A DNA stretch of 64,000 nt, taken from NCBI GenBank assembly GCA_002452815.1, contig DKFM01000005.1, positions 62,001-126,000 of the forward strand. Direction: 5' to 3'. This document shows, piece by piece, positions 36,603 through 48,093 of this stretch. This DNA is from Rhodobacteraceae bacterium UBA6796 (GTDB lineage Bacteria > Pseudomonadota > Alphaproteobacteria > Rhodobacterales > Rhodobacteraceae). Made by a program: the position numbers and the translations under genes. The notes below the pieces were generated by a model that was not told the DNA's origin, did no database searches, and saw only the letters and a program-made list of their open reading frames with translations. Numbering within the stretch: the stretch's first letter is position 1; every line of letters begins with the position of its first letter.

Positions 36603-38039
36603 TTACTCGGCCCAGCCGGAGATGGATTTGACATCGCAGAATTCCTCGATGCCCCAATGCCCGCCTTCGCGTGCCCGACCCGAGGCGCCGACGCCACCGA
36701 AAGGCGCGCCCGCCCCGCGGCTCTGCCCGTTCATCTCGACCATGCCCGAACGCAGCGCGCGGGCCAGACGGTTGCGCCGCGCGCCATCGCCCGATTGCAC
36801 ATAGTTGGTCAGCCCGTAGGGCGTGGCATTGGCGATGCGCAGCGCCTCTTCCTCGGTGTCGAAGGGCATGATCGCCAGGACAGGGCCGAAGATTTCCTCG
36901 TTCATCACGGTCATGTCCGGGGTGCAATCGGCAAAGATCGTGGGGCGCACGAAGAAACCGCGATTGAGGTCTTCGGGGCGGCCGGGGCCGCCGGCCAAGA
37001 GCCGCGCGCCTTCGGCGATGCCGGTTTCGATCAGGCCCTGGATTTTCTCATACTGGCTTTTGTTCACCACCGGGCCGATATGCTTGCCCGGCAGGCTGGC
37101 CGGGCCGACCTTGGTTGCCTCGGCGGTTTCGCGGGCAATCTCGATGGCGCGCTCGTAGGCACTGCGTTCGACCAGCATCCGGGTCGGCGCATTGCACGAC
37201 TGGCCCGAGTTCTGGAAGCAATGGCGCACGCCGCGGGCCACGGCCTTGTCATCGGCATCGGCGAAGATCAGGTTCGCACCCTTGCCACCGAGTTCGAGGC
37301 AGACACGTTTGAGCGTCTCGGCCGCGGCTTTCGAAATCGCCTTGCCCGCGCGCGTCGAGCCGGTGAAGGAGATCATCTCGATATCGGGGTGGGTCGAGAG
37401 CTGCGTGCCCACGCCCACGCCATCGCCGTTCACCAGGTTGAAGACGCCCGCGGGCACGCCGGCGTCATGCAGGTATTCGGCAAACAGAAGCGAGCTGAGC
37501 GGGGCCTCTTCCGAAGGTTTCAACACCATCGTACAGCCCGCCAGAAGCGCAGGAATGACCTTGAGCGTGACCTGGTTCATCGGCCAGTTCCACGGCGTGA
37601 TCAGGCCCACAACGCCCACCGGCTCCATCGCGATCATCGCGCCGGGGGTGCCGTCGCCCAGCGGGCGGACCCACTGGAAATGCTGTGCGGCCTTGATGAA
37701 ATTGGCGATGTGCCAGCTGCCGGCGCCGACCTGGCTTTCGCGGGCCAGATCAATCGGCGCGCCCATTTCCAGGCTCATCGCCTGGGCCATTTCCTCGGCC
37801 CGGGCCTGGTAGATCTCATAAATCTTCTCGACCAGCGCCAGACGTTCGGCGGGGGGCGTGGCGGCCCAGCCGGGCAGCGCGGCCTTCGCGGCGGCGACGG
37901 CGGCTTCGGTATCGGCAACATCCCCCAGCGAGATGACCGCGCAGGGCTCTTCGGTCGAGGGGTCGATCACGGCGCAGTCGCGCGGGGCCGCCGGGGCCAC
38001 CCATTGGCCGTTGATGTAAAAGTCACGTTTCTCGATCAT
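36603..38039 (-). CDS. Aldehyde dehydrogenase family protein
   Basis: NAD(P)-dependent aldehyde dehydrogenase of 478 residues. The general base E249 is in CLELGGKGAN, catalytic Cys282 in NSGQSCNAPTR, and the cofactor-site TPWNWP and FTGSTRAGKAI segments are intact. The ATG at 38039 follows AGGAGG with 7-nt spacing. Substrate is unknown. The gene is divergent from the peroxiredoxin gene. The dispersed repeat just after its stop may terminate transcription. Confidence 0.92.
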   Translation of the reverse strand: MIEKRDFYINGQWVAPAAPRDCAVIDPSTEEPCAVISLGDVADTEAAVAAAKAALPGWAATPPAERLALVEKIYEIYQARAEEMAQAMSLEMGAPIDLARESQVGAGSWHIANFIKAAQHFQWVRPLGDGTPGAMIAMEPVGVVGLITPWNWPMNQVTLKVIPALLAGCTMVLKPSEEAPLSSLLFAEYLHDAGVPAGVFNLVNGDGVGVGTQLSTHPDIEMISFTGSTRAGKAISKAAAETLKRVCLELGGKGANLIFADADDKAVARGVRHCFQNSGQSCNAPTRMLVERSAYERAIEIARETAEATKVGPASLPGKHIGPVVNKSQYEKIQGLIETGIAEGARLLAGGPGRPEDLNRGFFVRPTIFADCTPDMTVMNEEIFGPVLAIMPFDTEEEALRIANATPYGLTNYVQSGDGARRNRLARALRSGMVEMNGQSRGAGAPFGGVGASGRAREGGHWGIEEFCDVKSISGWAE

Positions 38040-38193
38040 GCGGAATCCTCCTGTTGCGCGAAGGGTGGCACCGCAGCCTGGCAAGGGCAAGGTGGCGCTT
38101 TGCGAAACTGCTGCGCAAATCGACCGCCTGCCCTAGCGGCGCGCGTCCGGAGGGCCTATGTTCCGGCCACAGACATTTCTACAGGAGGGACCC

Positions 38194-38847
38194 ATGGGCC
38201 TGCGCATCAACGATATTGCCCCCGATTTCACCGCCGACTCGACCGCCGGCAAGCTGACCCTGCACGAGTGGATCGGCGACAGCTATGCGATCCTGTTCTC
38301 GCACCCGAAAGATTTCACCCCGGTCTGCACGACCGAGTTCGGTGCCGTGGCGCAGCTCGCCCCCGAATTCGCCAAGCGCAATACCAAGGTGATGGGCGTT
38401 TCGGTCGACTCGGTCGAGGAACACATGAAATGGAAAGCCGACATCGAGGCCGTCGCAGGTGCGCCCGCCGATTTCCCGATCATCGACGACACCTCGCTGA
38501 ACGTCGCCAAGCTGTATGACATGCTGCCCGCCGAGGCCTATCTGCCCGACGGCCGCACCCCTGCCGACAGCGCCACCGTGCGCACCGTGTTCATCATCGG
38601 TCCCGACAAGAAAGTGCGCCTGACGATGACCTACCCGATGTCGGTCGGCCGCAACTTCGCCGAGATCCTGCGCGCGCTGGATGCCGTGCGCGCGACTGAC
38701 GGTGTGCCCTTCGCCACCCCGGCCAACTGGGTGCCCGGGCAGGACGTGATCGTGGCGCTCTCGGTCTCGACCGAAGATGCCAAGGCCCGTTTCGGCGATG
38801 TCGACGTGAAGCTGCCCTATCTGCGCACCGTCAAGGCGCCGAAATAA
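38194..38847 (+). CDS. 1-Cys peroxiredoxin (Prx6 type)
   Basis: Thiol peroxidase of 217 residues reducing peroxides. The peroxidatic Cys45 is in SHPKDFTPVCTTEFG, the Prx6/1-Cys motif, and the long C-terminal domain (PANWVPGQDVIV) is typical of this class. No resolving Cys was seen. AGGAGG (38183-38188) precedes the ATG at 38194. It is monocistronic, bounded by a terminator at 38871. Confidence 0.93.
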   Translation: MGLRINDIAPDFTADSTAGKLTLHEWIGDSYAILFSHPKDFTPVCTTEFGAVAQLAPEFAKRNTKVMGVSVDSVEEHMKWKADIEAVAGAPADFPIIDDTSLNVAKLYDMLPAEAYLPDGRTPADSATVRTVFIIGPDKKVRLTMTYPMSVGRNFAEILRALDAVRATDGVPFATPANWVPGQDVIVALSVSTEDAKARFGDVDVKLPYLRTVKAPK

Positions 38848-38870
38848 TCGGGGCACGCTGCACCGATCCG

Positions 38871-38895
38871 AAGGGCGCCCACGGGCGCCCTTTTT
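38871..38895 (+). terminator. Rho-independent terminator of the peroxiredoxin gene
   Basis: Perfect 9-bp stem AAGGGCGCC/GGCGCCCTT (38871-38879 with 38884-38892), 4-nt loop, followed by a run of five T residues (38891-38895). It begins 23 nt after the stop codon. Confidence 0.9.
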
Positions 38896-38932
38896 GTTGT
38901 GCATTTGATCTTTGACGCGCCAACGAAACGCA

Positions 38933-38960
38933 AAAGCCCCGGTGTTTCCACCGGGGCTTT
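38933..38960 (-). terminator. Rho-independent terminator of pnp
   Basis: Perfect 12-bp stem AAAGCCCCGGTG/CACCGGGGCTTT (38933-38944 with 38949-38960) with a 4-nt loop. On the minus strand it is followed by TTTTGCGTTT. It lies 20 nt beyond the pnp stop. Confidence 0.9.
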
Positions 38961-38980
38961 CGTCTGTCCAAAGCGCGCGA

Positions 38981-41128
<2,148 letters not shown>

Positions 41129-41415
41129 TCAGCGTATCCTGTCTGGGAGCACACCCGGCCCTCCGGGTCTCCCGATTGCGTGGCGGCCCCATTGCCGCCG
41201 CCCCTATCCTTTGCATGTGCCCGGGGCCTGGCCTCACGTCGCAGATTGCTGGCCCTTACAGGAAAACAGCCGTTTTGGGAAGCAGGGAGTTGCGCCGCAT
41301 AAATGCCCCCACCGGCAGAAAAGCGCGCGCGTTTCCGGCTTGGCCCGACTGCCCGGGCGGCGTAATCCTGTTCTGGCGGGCCCTTTGCCCGCAGTCTTGC
41401 GCGTGGTTGCCCCTG

Positions 41416-42678
41416 ATGGAAGAGCTAGAGATCTTTCGACGTCTTGGCCTTGCCCTGGCCATCGGGCTGCTTCTGGGGCTTGAACGGGGCTGGCATGCCC
41501 GCGACGAAGCCGAGGGCACCCGGATCGCAGGGCTGCGCACCTTTGCCCTGACCGGCCTGCTGGGCGGGATCTGCGGCGTGCTGACCCAGGTCGCCGGTCC
41601 GGTCTTTCTGGGCCTTGCCTTTCTCGCGCTGACCCTGCTCGTCGCGCTGTCCTACTGGATGCAAAGCCGCGCCCATGACGATCTGGGCCTGACCACGGAG
41701 ATCGCGCTTCTGCTGACCTTCGCGCTCGGGGCGGCGGCGCTGCTGGGGGACATGGCGGCGGCCGCCGCCGCTGCCGTGGTGGCGACCGCGCTGCTGGCGC
41801 GCAAACGGGTGCTGCATGGCTGGGTCGCCCAGATCCAGCGCTTCGAACTGGCCGCACTGGTGCAGCTGGCGGTGATTTCCGTCGTCATCCTGCCACTTCT
41901 GCCGCGCCGGGGGTTCGGCCCCGATCAGATCCTCAACCCCTATGAGTTGTGGTGGGCCGTCGTGCTGGTGGCAGGCCTGTCCTTCCTGGGCTATGGCGCG
42001 ATGCGGGTGACCGGCACGCGGGTTGGCGCGGCCATCGCGGGCCTGTTCGGCGGGCTCGCCTCTTCGACCTCGACCACGCTGGCCCTGTCGCGGATGGTGC
42101 GCGCTGACCAGAGCCTTGGCCCTTCGCTGGCGGTCGGGGTGGTGATTGCGGGCTCTGTCACCTTTTTGCGGGTGCTCGTCGTCGGTTCGGTTTTCTCGCG
42201 CGATCTGCTGGCCGCACTTGCGCTGCCGCTGGCGACCATGGCCGCGACGGGGTTTGCCGGGGCGGGCCTTCTGTCCCTGTCTGCCCGCAAAAGACACAAG
42301 ACCACCTCCGATCTGAGCGGCCTGACCAACCCGCTCGCGCTTGGCACGGCGCTGTCCTTCGGCGTGGTGCTGATCGTGGTGCTGCTGGGCACCCATTACC
42401 TGCAACGCTGGTTCGGCGCAGGCGGCGTCTATGCCGCAGCGGCACTGTCGGGGCTGACCGATGTCGACGCCCTGACGATCTCGGTCGCGCGGCTCAGCCA
42501 CGGCGATCTGGCGCTGCACACCGCGGCCACGGCCATTGTGCTTGCCCTTGCGGTCAATACCACCGTCAAGGGCGGCATCGCGCTTGCCATCGGCAGGGCG
42601 GGGTTCGGCCTGCGGGTGCTGGCCGTCTATGCGGCGGTGCTGGGCGCGGGCGCTGTGGCGCTCTGGCTCGGGCCCTGA
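41416..42678 (+). CDS. MgtC/SapB family membrane protein with DUF4010 domain
   Basis: Integral membrane protein of about 420 residues with many hydrophobic segments. The N-terminal MgtC/SapB motif is LGLALAIGLLLGLERGWHAR, followed by GTRIAGLRTFALTGLLGG; the C-terminal two thirds match the DUF4010 type (GLFGGLASSTSTTLALSRM, AALSGLTDVDALTISVARL). Role is unknown; MgtC relatives are linked to low-magnesium and acid adaptation. It is inserted, on the opposite strand, between pnp and rpsO. Confidence 0.88.
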   Translation: MEELEIFRRLGLALAIGLLLGLERGWHARDEAEGTRIAGLRTFALTGLLGGICGVLTQVAGPVFLGLAFLALTLLVALSYWMQSRAHDDLGLTTEIALLLTFALGAAALLGDMAAAAAAAVVATALLARKRVLHGWVAQIQRFELAALVQLAVISVVILPLLPRRGFGPDQILNPYELWWAVVLVAGLSFLGYGAMRVTGTRVGAAIAGLFGGLASSTSTTLALSRMVRADQSLGPSLAVGVVIAGSVTFLRVLVVGSVFSRDLLAALALPLATMAATGFAGAGLLSLSARKRHKTTSDLSGLTNPLALGTALSFGVVLIVVLLGTHYLQRWFGAGGVYAAAALSGLTDVDALTISVARLSHGDLALHTAATAIVLALAVNTTVKGGIALAIGRAGFGLRVLAVYAAVLGAGAVALWLGP

Positions 42679-42706
42679 TCCGCCCGCAACCGCCCCGGGG
42701 CAAAGC

Positions 42707-42735
42707 AAAACGCCCGCCTCTTGCGAGACGGGCGT
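42707..42735 (-). terminator. Rho-independent terminator of rpsO
   Basis: Eleven-base-pair stem (42710-42720 with 42725-42735, one T-G pair), 4-nt loop GCAA on the minus strand, followed by TTTTGCTTT. It lies 22 nt past the rpsO stop and overlaps the region where the convergent MgtC-like transcript ends. Confidence 0.88.
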
Positions 42736-42757
42736 CTGTTTCCGAAACCGGAAAGGA

Positions 42758-43027
42758 TCAGCGGCGCAGGCCGAGACGCTCGATCAGCGACTGGTAGCGG
42801 GCCACATCCTTGGCTTTCAGGTAGTCCAGCAGCTTGCGGCGCTGAGCAACCATCATCAACAGACCACGACGCGAGTGGTTGTCTTTCTTGTGTTCTTTGA
42901 AGTGCTCGGTCAGCGTCGCGATACGCGAGCTGAGGATCGCAACCTGAACTTCCGGCGAACCGGTATCGCCTTCTTTGGTGGCGAAATCTTTGATCAGGCG
43001 GTTTTTCTCTTCAACGGTAATCGACAT
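42758..43027 (-). CDS. rpsO: 30S ribosomal protein S15
   Basis: Primary 16S rRNA-binding protein of 89 residues. The sequence is fully typical: [58 protein letters not shown] and the terminal LIERLGLRR. The ATG at 43027 has GGAG upstream. It lies in the interrupted rbfA-truB-rpsO-pnp series. Confidence 0.98.
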   Translation of the reverse strand: MSITVEEKNRLIKDFATKEGDTGSPEVQVAILSSRIATLTEHFKEHKKDNHSRRGLLMMVAQRRKLLDYLKAKDVARYQSLIERLGLRR

Positions 43028-43194
43028 CGGGGTCTCCTTGCAGGTTAGAGGAATGGCGCAGGCCGGGATGTCGTCCAGCAAGGCCCATGGAGTCACTGCC
43101 ACAGACGCGGCAGATGCGCGCCTATAGGGGAAATCGGCACAAAAGAAAAGCCTGAATCACACGCCCTGCGGGCAGCGTATCCAACGCCGGCATC

Positions 43195-44241
43195 TTACAT
43201 GTGGGCAAATTCCGCCGGGGTCACCAGGACGATGTCTTCGACCGTCAGATCCCCGGCGTCCATCACCTCGGCCAGACGCACGCCATTCAGGACGACCCAG
43301 GCCGCCCCCGCCGTGCCGTCCGAAGGCTCGATGCTCAGCTGAGGCGCGGTCGCGGCATCCGGGTCATAGACCACGGCGATCTGGTCGCTTTGCAGGTCGA
43401 AATCCTCGATGGTGGCCGGATCGGCAGGGTCGATCCATTCCCCCAGAGCGAACAGGTCACCCCCTTCACCACCCGACGCCCAGTCCCCCGTGCCGATCAT
43501 CAAGGTGTCCGCCCCTTCGCCGCCATTGAGAAAATCCATCCCGTCCCGATCCGTGTCTCCGCTTTGTGCATCCGGCACAACCCCGACAAGCAGGTCGTCA
43601 CCCGCACCGCCGAACAGTTCATCCTGTCCCAGCCCACCGTCAAGCGTATCGTCGTCGGCACCGCCTTCCAGGCTGTCGTTGCCGGCGCCACCTGCCAACA
43701 GATCGCGGTCCGCACCACCCGACAGCACATCCGCGCCATCCCCCCCGTCCAGCGTGTCCGCACCGAAGGAACCCGACAGATGGTCGTCGCCCGCGCCGCC
43801 GATCAGGAAATCGTCGCCATCCTCGCCACTCAGGCTGTCGCCGCCCGCGCCGCCCTGCAGCAAATCCGCCCCCTCGCCACCGTAAAGCGTATCATCGCCT
43901 TCGCCGCCGTCCAGCGTATCCGCCCCCGCATAGCCGTTGATCTGATCGTCGCCGCCCGCGCCCGCGACCAGATCGTCCCCCGCATCGCCCCACAGCATAT
44001 CGTCGCCGTCGGTCGCGTCACCCGACGGCGCCCGGTCTACGGCTTCGACCCCGGGGGCCGAGGTCACGGTGCCAGTATCGCCCGGATCGGGATCATCAAG
44101 CAGATCGCCCGTGCCGCTCTCGCCCTCGGCATCGGCATCGGTGCCGGTTTGTGTATCCTCATCGTCCGGGCTGTCCCCCGGCAGCAATCCCATCGAGGCA
44201 CCCGCCAGCAAAAGGCCCAACAATCCTGACAGAAAGAACAT
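43195..44241 (-). CDS. RTX (haemolysin-type calcium-binding repeat) protein
   Basis: An acidic protein of about 348 residues. A short hydrophobic N-terminus (LSGLLGLLLAGASMGLL) is followed by an Asp/Glu-rich stretch, then residues ~78-220 made of GGxGxDxLx nonapeptides that bind calcium, then a C-terminal region with TIEDFDLQSDQIAVVYDPD as in serralysin-type RTX C-termini. Such proteins are usually secreted by type I systems, but no TolC/HlyBD genes are nearby. The ATG at 44241 (GGGGA 7 nt upstream) is favoured; no enzymatic domain was seen. Confidence 0.85.
   Translation of the reverse strand: MFFLSGLLGLLLAGASMGLLPGDSPDDEDTQTGTDADAEGESGTGDLLDDPDPGDTGTVTSAPGVEAVDRAPSGDATDGDDMLWGDAGDDLVAGAGGDDQINGYAGADTLDGGEGDDTLYGGEGADLLQGGAGGDSLSGEDGDDFLIGGAGDDHLSGSFGADTLDGGDGADVLSGGADRDLLAGGAGNDSLEGGADDDTLDGGLGQDELFGGAGDDLLVGVVPDAQSGDTDRDGMDFLNGGEGADTLMIGTGDWASGGEGGDLFALGEWIDPADPATIEDFDLQSDQIAVVYDPDAATAPQLSIEPSDGTAGAAWVVLNGVRLAEVMDAGDLTVEDIVLVTPAEFAHM
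43582..44010 (-). repeat. RTX nonapeptide-coding tandem repeat region
   Basis: About fifteen degenerate 27-nt units encoding GGxGxDxLx (for example GGEGDDTLY, GGEGADLLQ, GGAGNDSLE). The repeat is in protein sequence more than DNA sequence; codons vary between units. Confidence 0.85.
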
Positions 44242-44346
44242 CGCAACATCCCCGCGCACCGTGTGCAACATTAGCGGGAAAGTCCTGCCAAACCAAAAAC
44301 AAAGCCCGGCCATTCCAACGGAATCGGCGGTTTTCTTGAGCTATGG

Positions 44347-44874
44347 TTAACGCGCCGGACGCCAGAGTTCGGGCTGCTGTTCATAGGCGATATAAAGCGG
44401 ATGCTTCGGCGCGCCGGCCTTGGTCAGCCCCAGATGGTGCAACTCCCGCCCCGAACCCCGCAGCAGATCCTCGACCGCACGCCCCCGGTCCAGATGCGCG
44501 CCATGCGCCCCCCAGGCACAGACGATCCGATCCGCTGCGCCCCCGGCCCAGGACAGGCTTTCCAGAATCGCCGCATCGTTTTCCGGCCCGACCGGATCGG
44601 CCTGCGCGCGCATGACCTTGGGATCGGTGGCACGCCAGGCAAAGATATTGGTGACCCGAAACCCGCCGAACCCCAGCGTCCGCGCCCGGCGTTCACAACG
44701 CTCGACGGTCGGATCGTTCTGCACCTCGGTCGCGGTCGAGGGGTTGAGCATGATGAACAGCGCCCGCGGCCCGGCCGGGTTCCAGACCCGCGTCAACAGG
44801 TAACGATAGCTCTCGCAGTCGGAATAGACCGCAATCGAGGCGGCATCGCCTTTCAGGTGGGTGCGTGTGATCAT
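44347..44874 (-). CDS. DUF1643 domain protein
   Basis: A 175-residue protein of the DUF1643 family, recognised by SYRYLLTRVW, LFIMLNPSTATEVQNDPTVERC and GFRVTNIFAWRATDP. The function is unknown; members occur singly or near phage genes in many bacteria. The ATG at 44874 with GGGGG immediately upstream removes an N-terminal extension that would be encoded by the dispersed repeat. It sits between truB and the RTX gene. Confidence 0.85.
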   Translation of the reverse strand: MITRTHLKGDAASIAVYSDCESYRYLLTRVWNPAGPRALFIMLNPSTATEVQNDPTVERCERRARTLGFGGFRVTNIFAWRATDPKVMRAQADPVGPENDAAILESLSWAGGAADRIVCAWGAHGAHLDRGRAVEDLLRGSGRELHHLGLTKAGAPKHPLYIAYEQQPELWRPAR

Positions 44875-44935
44875 GCCCCCTTTTCGCGCAGCCCCCGGTG
44901 CAGCGCAAGCCACCCGCGGCGGATGCCTCCGGCGG

Positions 44936-44985
44936 GAGTATTTGGGCCAAGAAGAAGCCGGCATTTCTTCTTGGCCCAAATACTC
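44936..44985. repeat. Dispersed intergenic repeat, copy 2 (perfect 21-bp inverted repeat)
   Basis: Arms 44936-44956 and 44965-44985 are exact reverse complements (21 bp, GAGTATTTGGGCC... and its inverse) with an 8-nt spacer. It lies 22 nt after the truB stop on the truB strand. The A/T-rich box is the same as in the copy at 36.5 kb, but the GGGGGTCC hairpin is lacking. It would form a very stable hairpin in RNA from either strand and may be a bidirectional terminator. Confidence 0.8.
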
Positions 44986-45007
44986 GAATCCCCGCCGCGA
45001 AACCGCG

Positions 45008-45910
45008 TTACAGGTTGAAGACGCGGCTCGGGTGCAACTCGCCCGATCTGTAGATGCCCACCGCCACCGGCTGCCCCTGATAGCTGGCCCAGACCTCGTC
45101 GCCGAATTCGACGCCCGAAGCGATGACCATGCCCGGGTTGCCGTTTCTCAGCCGCACGGCGCCCTCGGGTGTGGCGCGCACCTCGTCCAGATCGGCCAGC
45201 CCCAGCTCCAGCGGCAACAGTTTCGCGTCCAACTCGGGGCTGCGCGCCAGCGCGTCGATCTGTTCGAAGCTCAGCCCGTCGGATGCTTCGAACGGCCCCG
45301 ACCATTCGCGCCGCAGCCACAGCACATGGCCCAGGCACCCCAAAACCGCCCCCAGATCGCGCGCGATCGAACGCACATAGCCGCCCTTGCCACAGACCAT
45401 TTCCAATTCGATCGTGTCGGCATCGGGGCGGCCCAGCAGCGTCAGGCTTTCCACCCACAGCGGGCGCGCGGCCAGCTCCATTTCCTCGCCCGCGCGCGCC
45501 AGCGTATAGGCGCGCTCGCCATCGACCTTGACGGCGGAAAACTGCGGCGGCACCTGTTCGATGTCGCCGGTGAAGGCGGGCAGCGCGGCCTGGATCTCGG
45601 CATCCGAGGGCCGCAGATCCGAGGTCGCGATCACCTCGCCCTCGGCATCGTCGGTATTGGTCGCCGCCCCCAGCCGCACCTGGAAACGATAGCATTTCAG
45701 CGCATCGGTGATGTAGGGCACGGTTTTCGTGGCCTCGCCCAGCGCGATCGCGAGCACCCCGGTCGCCGCCGGATCGAGCGTGCCGGCATGCCCGGCCTTT
45801 TTCGCATCCAGCGCCCAGCGCACCTTGCCGACCACGGCCGTCGAGGTCACGCCCGCAGGCTTGTCCACCACGATCCAGCCGGAAATATCGCGTCCCTTTT
45901 TGCGTGCCAT
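45008..45910 (-). CDS. truB: tRNA pseudouridine(55) synthase
   Basis: Makes pseudouridine 55 in the T-loop of tRNAs. The 300-residue protein has the catalytic Asp46 in [15 protein letters not shown], the N-terminal [14 protein letters not shown], and [18 protein letters not shown]. It is preceded by rbfA in many genomes; here a glycosidase gene lies between them. GGAGG occurs upstream of the start (gagggcgcc region). Confidence 0.95.
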   Translation of the reverse strand: MARKKGRDISGWIVVDKPAGVTSTAVVGKVRWALDAKKAGHAGTLDPAATGVLAIALGEATKTVPYITDALKCYRFQVRLGAATNTDDAEGEVIATSDLRPSDAEIQAALPAFTGDIEQVPPQFSAVKVDGERAYTLARAGEEMELAARPLWVESLTLLGRPDADTIELEMVCGKGGYVRSIARDLGAVLGCLGHVLWLRREWSGPFEASDGLSFEQIDALARSPELDAKLLPLELGLADLDEVRATPEGAVRLRNGNPGMVIASGVEFGDEVWASYQGQPVAVGIYRSGELHPSRVFNL

Positions 45911-45959
45911 GGCGCCCTCCTGAGTGAAGGACGGGGGTTAGCGCGAAGCGGCGCGTCGG

Positions 45960-46691
45960 TCAATCGTGGGTCACGACGCCGATGATCGGCCCCATCGGCA
46001 CCCCTAGATCGGCGCGGTCCAGATCCGGCGCAATCAGACGCGAGATCGACCCATCCAGAAACAGCGCATCGGGCGTGCCCAGCGCATCCCGGAACAGCCG
46101 GGCAAATTGGTGGAAGGTGACGGGGGCATTGGAAATCGCAAAATAGGCGGTCTGACCATCGGGGGCCACGCCCACACCGTTGCGTATGTTCAAACTGTCG
46201 CTGTCGGGCAGGAACCGCGGATGCAGCGCGCCTTCGATCACCAGCATCGGCCCGGACTGGGTGGCAAAGCGGCACGCGGGCGGCATTTCGGCATAGCGGT
46301 GCGATTCGATCACCGCAAAGGCCTCGCCCACGCAGAACACGCCATTGGGCAGCATCCCGAAATTGCCGGGCCCTTCGGAGGTGACAATACCGTGCCGTTC
46401 CTGCCCGTTTTCGACGAACAGCCCCACCGGGGCCCGGTCGGCATGATACATCCCGGCATTCATCGCAAAAGCCAGATGCTCGCCCGGCGCCAGCGTGGCC
46501 TGCAACCGCTCGGGCGTTCCGACCAGCGCCCCCGAGGCATCGTTCAGCCACAGCCGCAGATCGTCGCCCGCCTGCGCCTCACATACCGTGAAAGAAGTGT
46601 CCTCAAAACTCAGATCGCGACACGGCCCAGCCAAGGCGGGCCCGGCCAGCAGCATGAAAAGCGCCGCCTTACTCCAGATCGTCTTCGTCAT
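45960..46691 (-). CDS. Phosphodiester glycosidase family protein (NAGPA/DUF2233-like), exported
   Basis: A 243-residue protein with a signal peptide ([16 protein letters not shown]). The body matches the phosphodiester glycosidase family related to mammalian uncovering enzyme: [43 protein letters not shown], and [10 protein letters not shown] near the end. Function in bacteria is unknown, perhaps removal of sugar phosphodiester caps. Two adjacent ATGs (46694, 46691) are possible. It overlaps the end of rbfA by about 23 nt. Confidence 0.82.
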   Translation of the reverse strand: MTKTIWSKAALFMLLAGPALAGPCRDLSFEDTSFTVCEAQAGDDLRLWLNDASGALVGTPERLQATLAPGEHLAFAMNAGMYHADRAPVGLFVENGQERHGIVTSEGPGNFGMLPNGVFCVGEAFAVIESHRYAEMPPACRFATQSGPMLVIEGALHPRFLPDSDSLNIRNGVGVAPDGQTAYFAISNAPVTFHQFARLFRDALGTPDALFLDGSISRLIAPDLDRADLGVPMGPIIGVVTHD

Positions 46692-47103
46692 CATGGCCCC
46701 GCGCGATATCGCGTTGCACCGTCTCATCCGAAAACATCCGCCGGGTCTCATCCAGACGGTCGAAGGTCTCATCCAGCCGGAAGCGCAGCGCGGGCGTGTA
46801 TTTGAGCGTCAGGGCCTTCGACACCAGATGGCGCAATTCACCCTGATGACGGCGCAGCGCCAGCAGCATTTCCTGCGCGTCCTGCCCGCCCAGCGTGCCC
46901 CCCAGCGGCGCGACATAGGCCGTCGCCACCTTCAGGTCGGGTGAGGTGCGCACCTCACCCACGGTGATCGAGATCCGGTTCAGATCGGGGTCGTGGACAT
47001 CGCCACGCATGAGCACATCCGAAAGGGTGCGCCGGATCAGCTCGCCCACGCGGAGCTGACGTTGCGAAGGGCCATCGCCCGAGGAAAAACGGTTCTTTGC
47101 CAT
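46669..47103 (-). CDS. rbfA: Ribosome-binding factor A
   Basis: Cold-adaptation and 16S rRNA maturation factor of 144 residues. KH-type fold signatures are [41 protein letters not shown] and [17 protein letters not shown], with an acidic tail. A GTG at 47112 with AAGGA nearby is an alternative start adding three residues. It is divergent from dapB and begins the interrupted rbfA-truB-rpsO-pnp series. Confidence 0.93.
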   Translation of the reverse strand: MAKNRFSSGDGPSQRQLRVGELIRRTLSDVLMRGDVHDPDLNRISITVGEVRTSPDLKVATAYVAPLGGTLGGQDAQEMLLALRRHQGELRHLVSKALTLKYTPALRFRLDETFDRLDETRRMFSDETVQRDIARGHDDEDDLE

Positions 47104-47200
47104 GCGCTGCACATAATCCTTTGCGCGCCCGCCCGCAACGGGGCTTTGCCAAGCGGCGTCCCGCGCGCTATGCACGAGCCCGTCACAAAGGAGAGAAGTC

Positions 47201-48010
47201 ATGAACGATCTGCCGGGTATTGTCATCACCGGGGTGTCGGGCCGGATGGGCCGGATGCTCGCGGCCACCGTGGCAGGGTCGGACAAGGCGCGGCTGGTGG
47301 GCGCGGTGGAACGTCCGGGTCACGACTGGATCGGGCGCGATCTGGGCACCTGCCTCGGCGGCCCGGAAACGGGCGTGATCGTCACCGACGATGCGCTGGC
47401 TGCATTCTCCAAGGCGCAGGCGGTGATCGACTTCACCGCACCTGCCGCGACCGTTGAATTCGCGGCCCTGGCCGCACAGGCCCGCGCGGTGCATGTGATC
47501 GGCACCACCGGGATGGAGCCCGCGCATCTGGCCGCGCTGAAAGCCGCCGCACGCCATGCGGTGATCGTGCGCGCCGGCAACATGAGCCTTGGCGTCAACC
47601 TGTTGACGCAGCTGACGAAAAAGGTGGCGGCGGCGCTGGATGTCGAGTGGGACATCGAGATTGTCGAAGCCCATCACAACAAGAAGGTCGATGCCCCTTC
47701 GGGCACCGCCCTGATGCTGGGGCAGGCCGCCGCCGAGGGCCGCGGCATCGCGCTGGAAGACAACACCGAATCCGGGCGCCACGGCATTACCGGCGCGCGC
47801 AAGCCCGGTGCCATCGGCTTTTCGGCGATCCGGGGCGGCGATATCGTGGGCGAACATGACGTGATCTTCGCCACGGCGGGCGAACGCATCGTGTTGCGCC
47901 ATATCGCCACCGACCGCGCGATCTTTGCCCGCGGCGCGCTCAAGGCGGCACTCTGGGGGCAAAGCCAGAAACCCGGCGAATACGACATGCTCGACGTGCT
48001 GGGGCTCTGA
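47201..48010 (+). CDS. dapB: 4-hydroxy-tetrahydrodipicolinate reductase
   Basis: Lysine/diaminopimelate pathway reductase of 269 residues. N-terminal GVSGRMGRM nucleotide-binding motif, [15 protein letters not shown], and the catalytic [15 protein letters not shown] motif are intact. GGAG precedes the start. The stop is followed by a dispersed repeat copy that resembles a terminator. Confidence 0.96.
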   Translation: MNDLPGIVITGVSGRMGRMLAATVAGSDKARLVGAVERPGHDWIGRDLGTCLGGPETGVIVTDDALAAFSKAQAVIDFTAPAATVEFAALAAQARAVHVIGTTGMEPAHLAALKAAARHAVIVRAGNMSLGVNLLTQLTKKVAAALDVEWDIEIVEAHHNKKVDAPSGTALMLGQAAAEGRGIALEDNTESGRHGITGARKPGAIGFSAIRGGDIVGEHDVIFATAGERIVLRHIATDRAIFARGALKAALWGQSQKPGEYDMLDVLGL

Positions 48011-48020
48011 CCCCCGGCTG

Positions 48021-48068
48021 CTTCTTTCTGGCGAAAATATCCTGGGGGTCCGGGGGTGAAACCCCCGG
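48021..48068 (+). repeat. Dispersed intergenic repeat, copy 3
   Basis: A/T-rich box TTCTTTCTGGcgAAAATATCC (from 48022) followed by GGGGGTCC and a perfect 8-bp hairpin CCGGGGGT/ACCCCCGG (48050-48057 with 48061-48068). It starts 11 nt after the dapB stop. Organisation matches the copies at 36.5 and 60.6 kb. Confidence 0.75.
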
Positions 48069-48093
48069 CACTGGCCACAGATGCGACCCCGCC

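Noticed and set aside
43582..44010. Regular spacing that could suggest a CRISPR or DNA tandem array
   Set aside because: The periodicity comes from RTX nonapeptide codons; units vary in DNA sequence and there are no unique spacers or cas genes.
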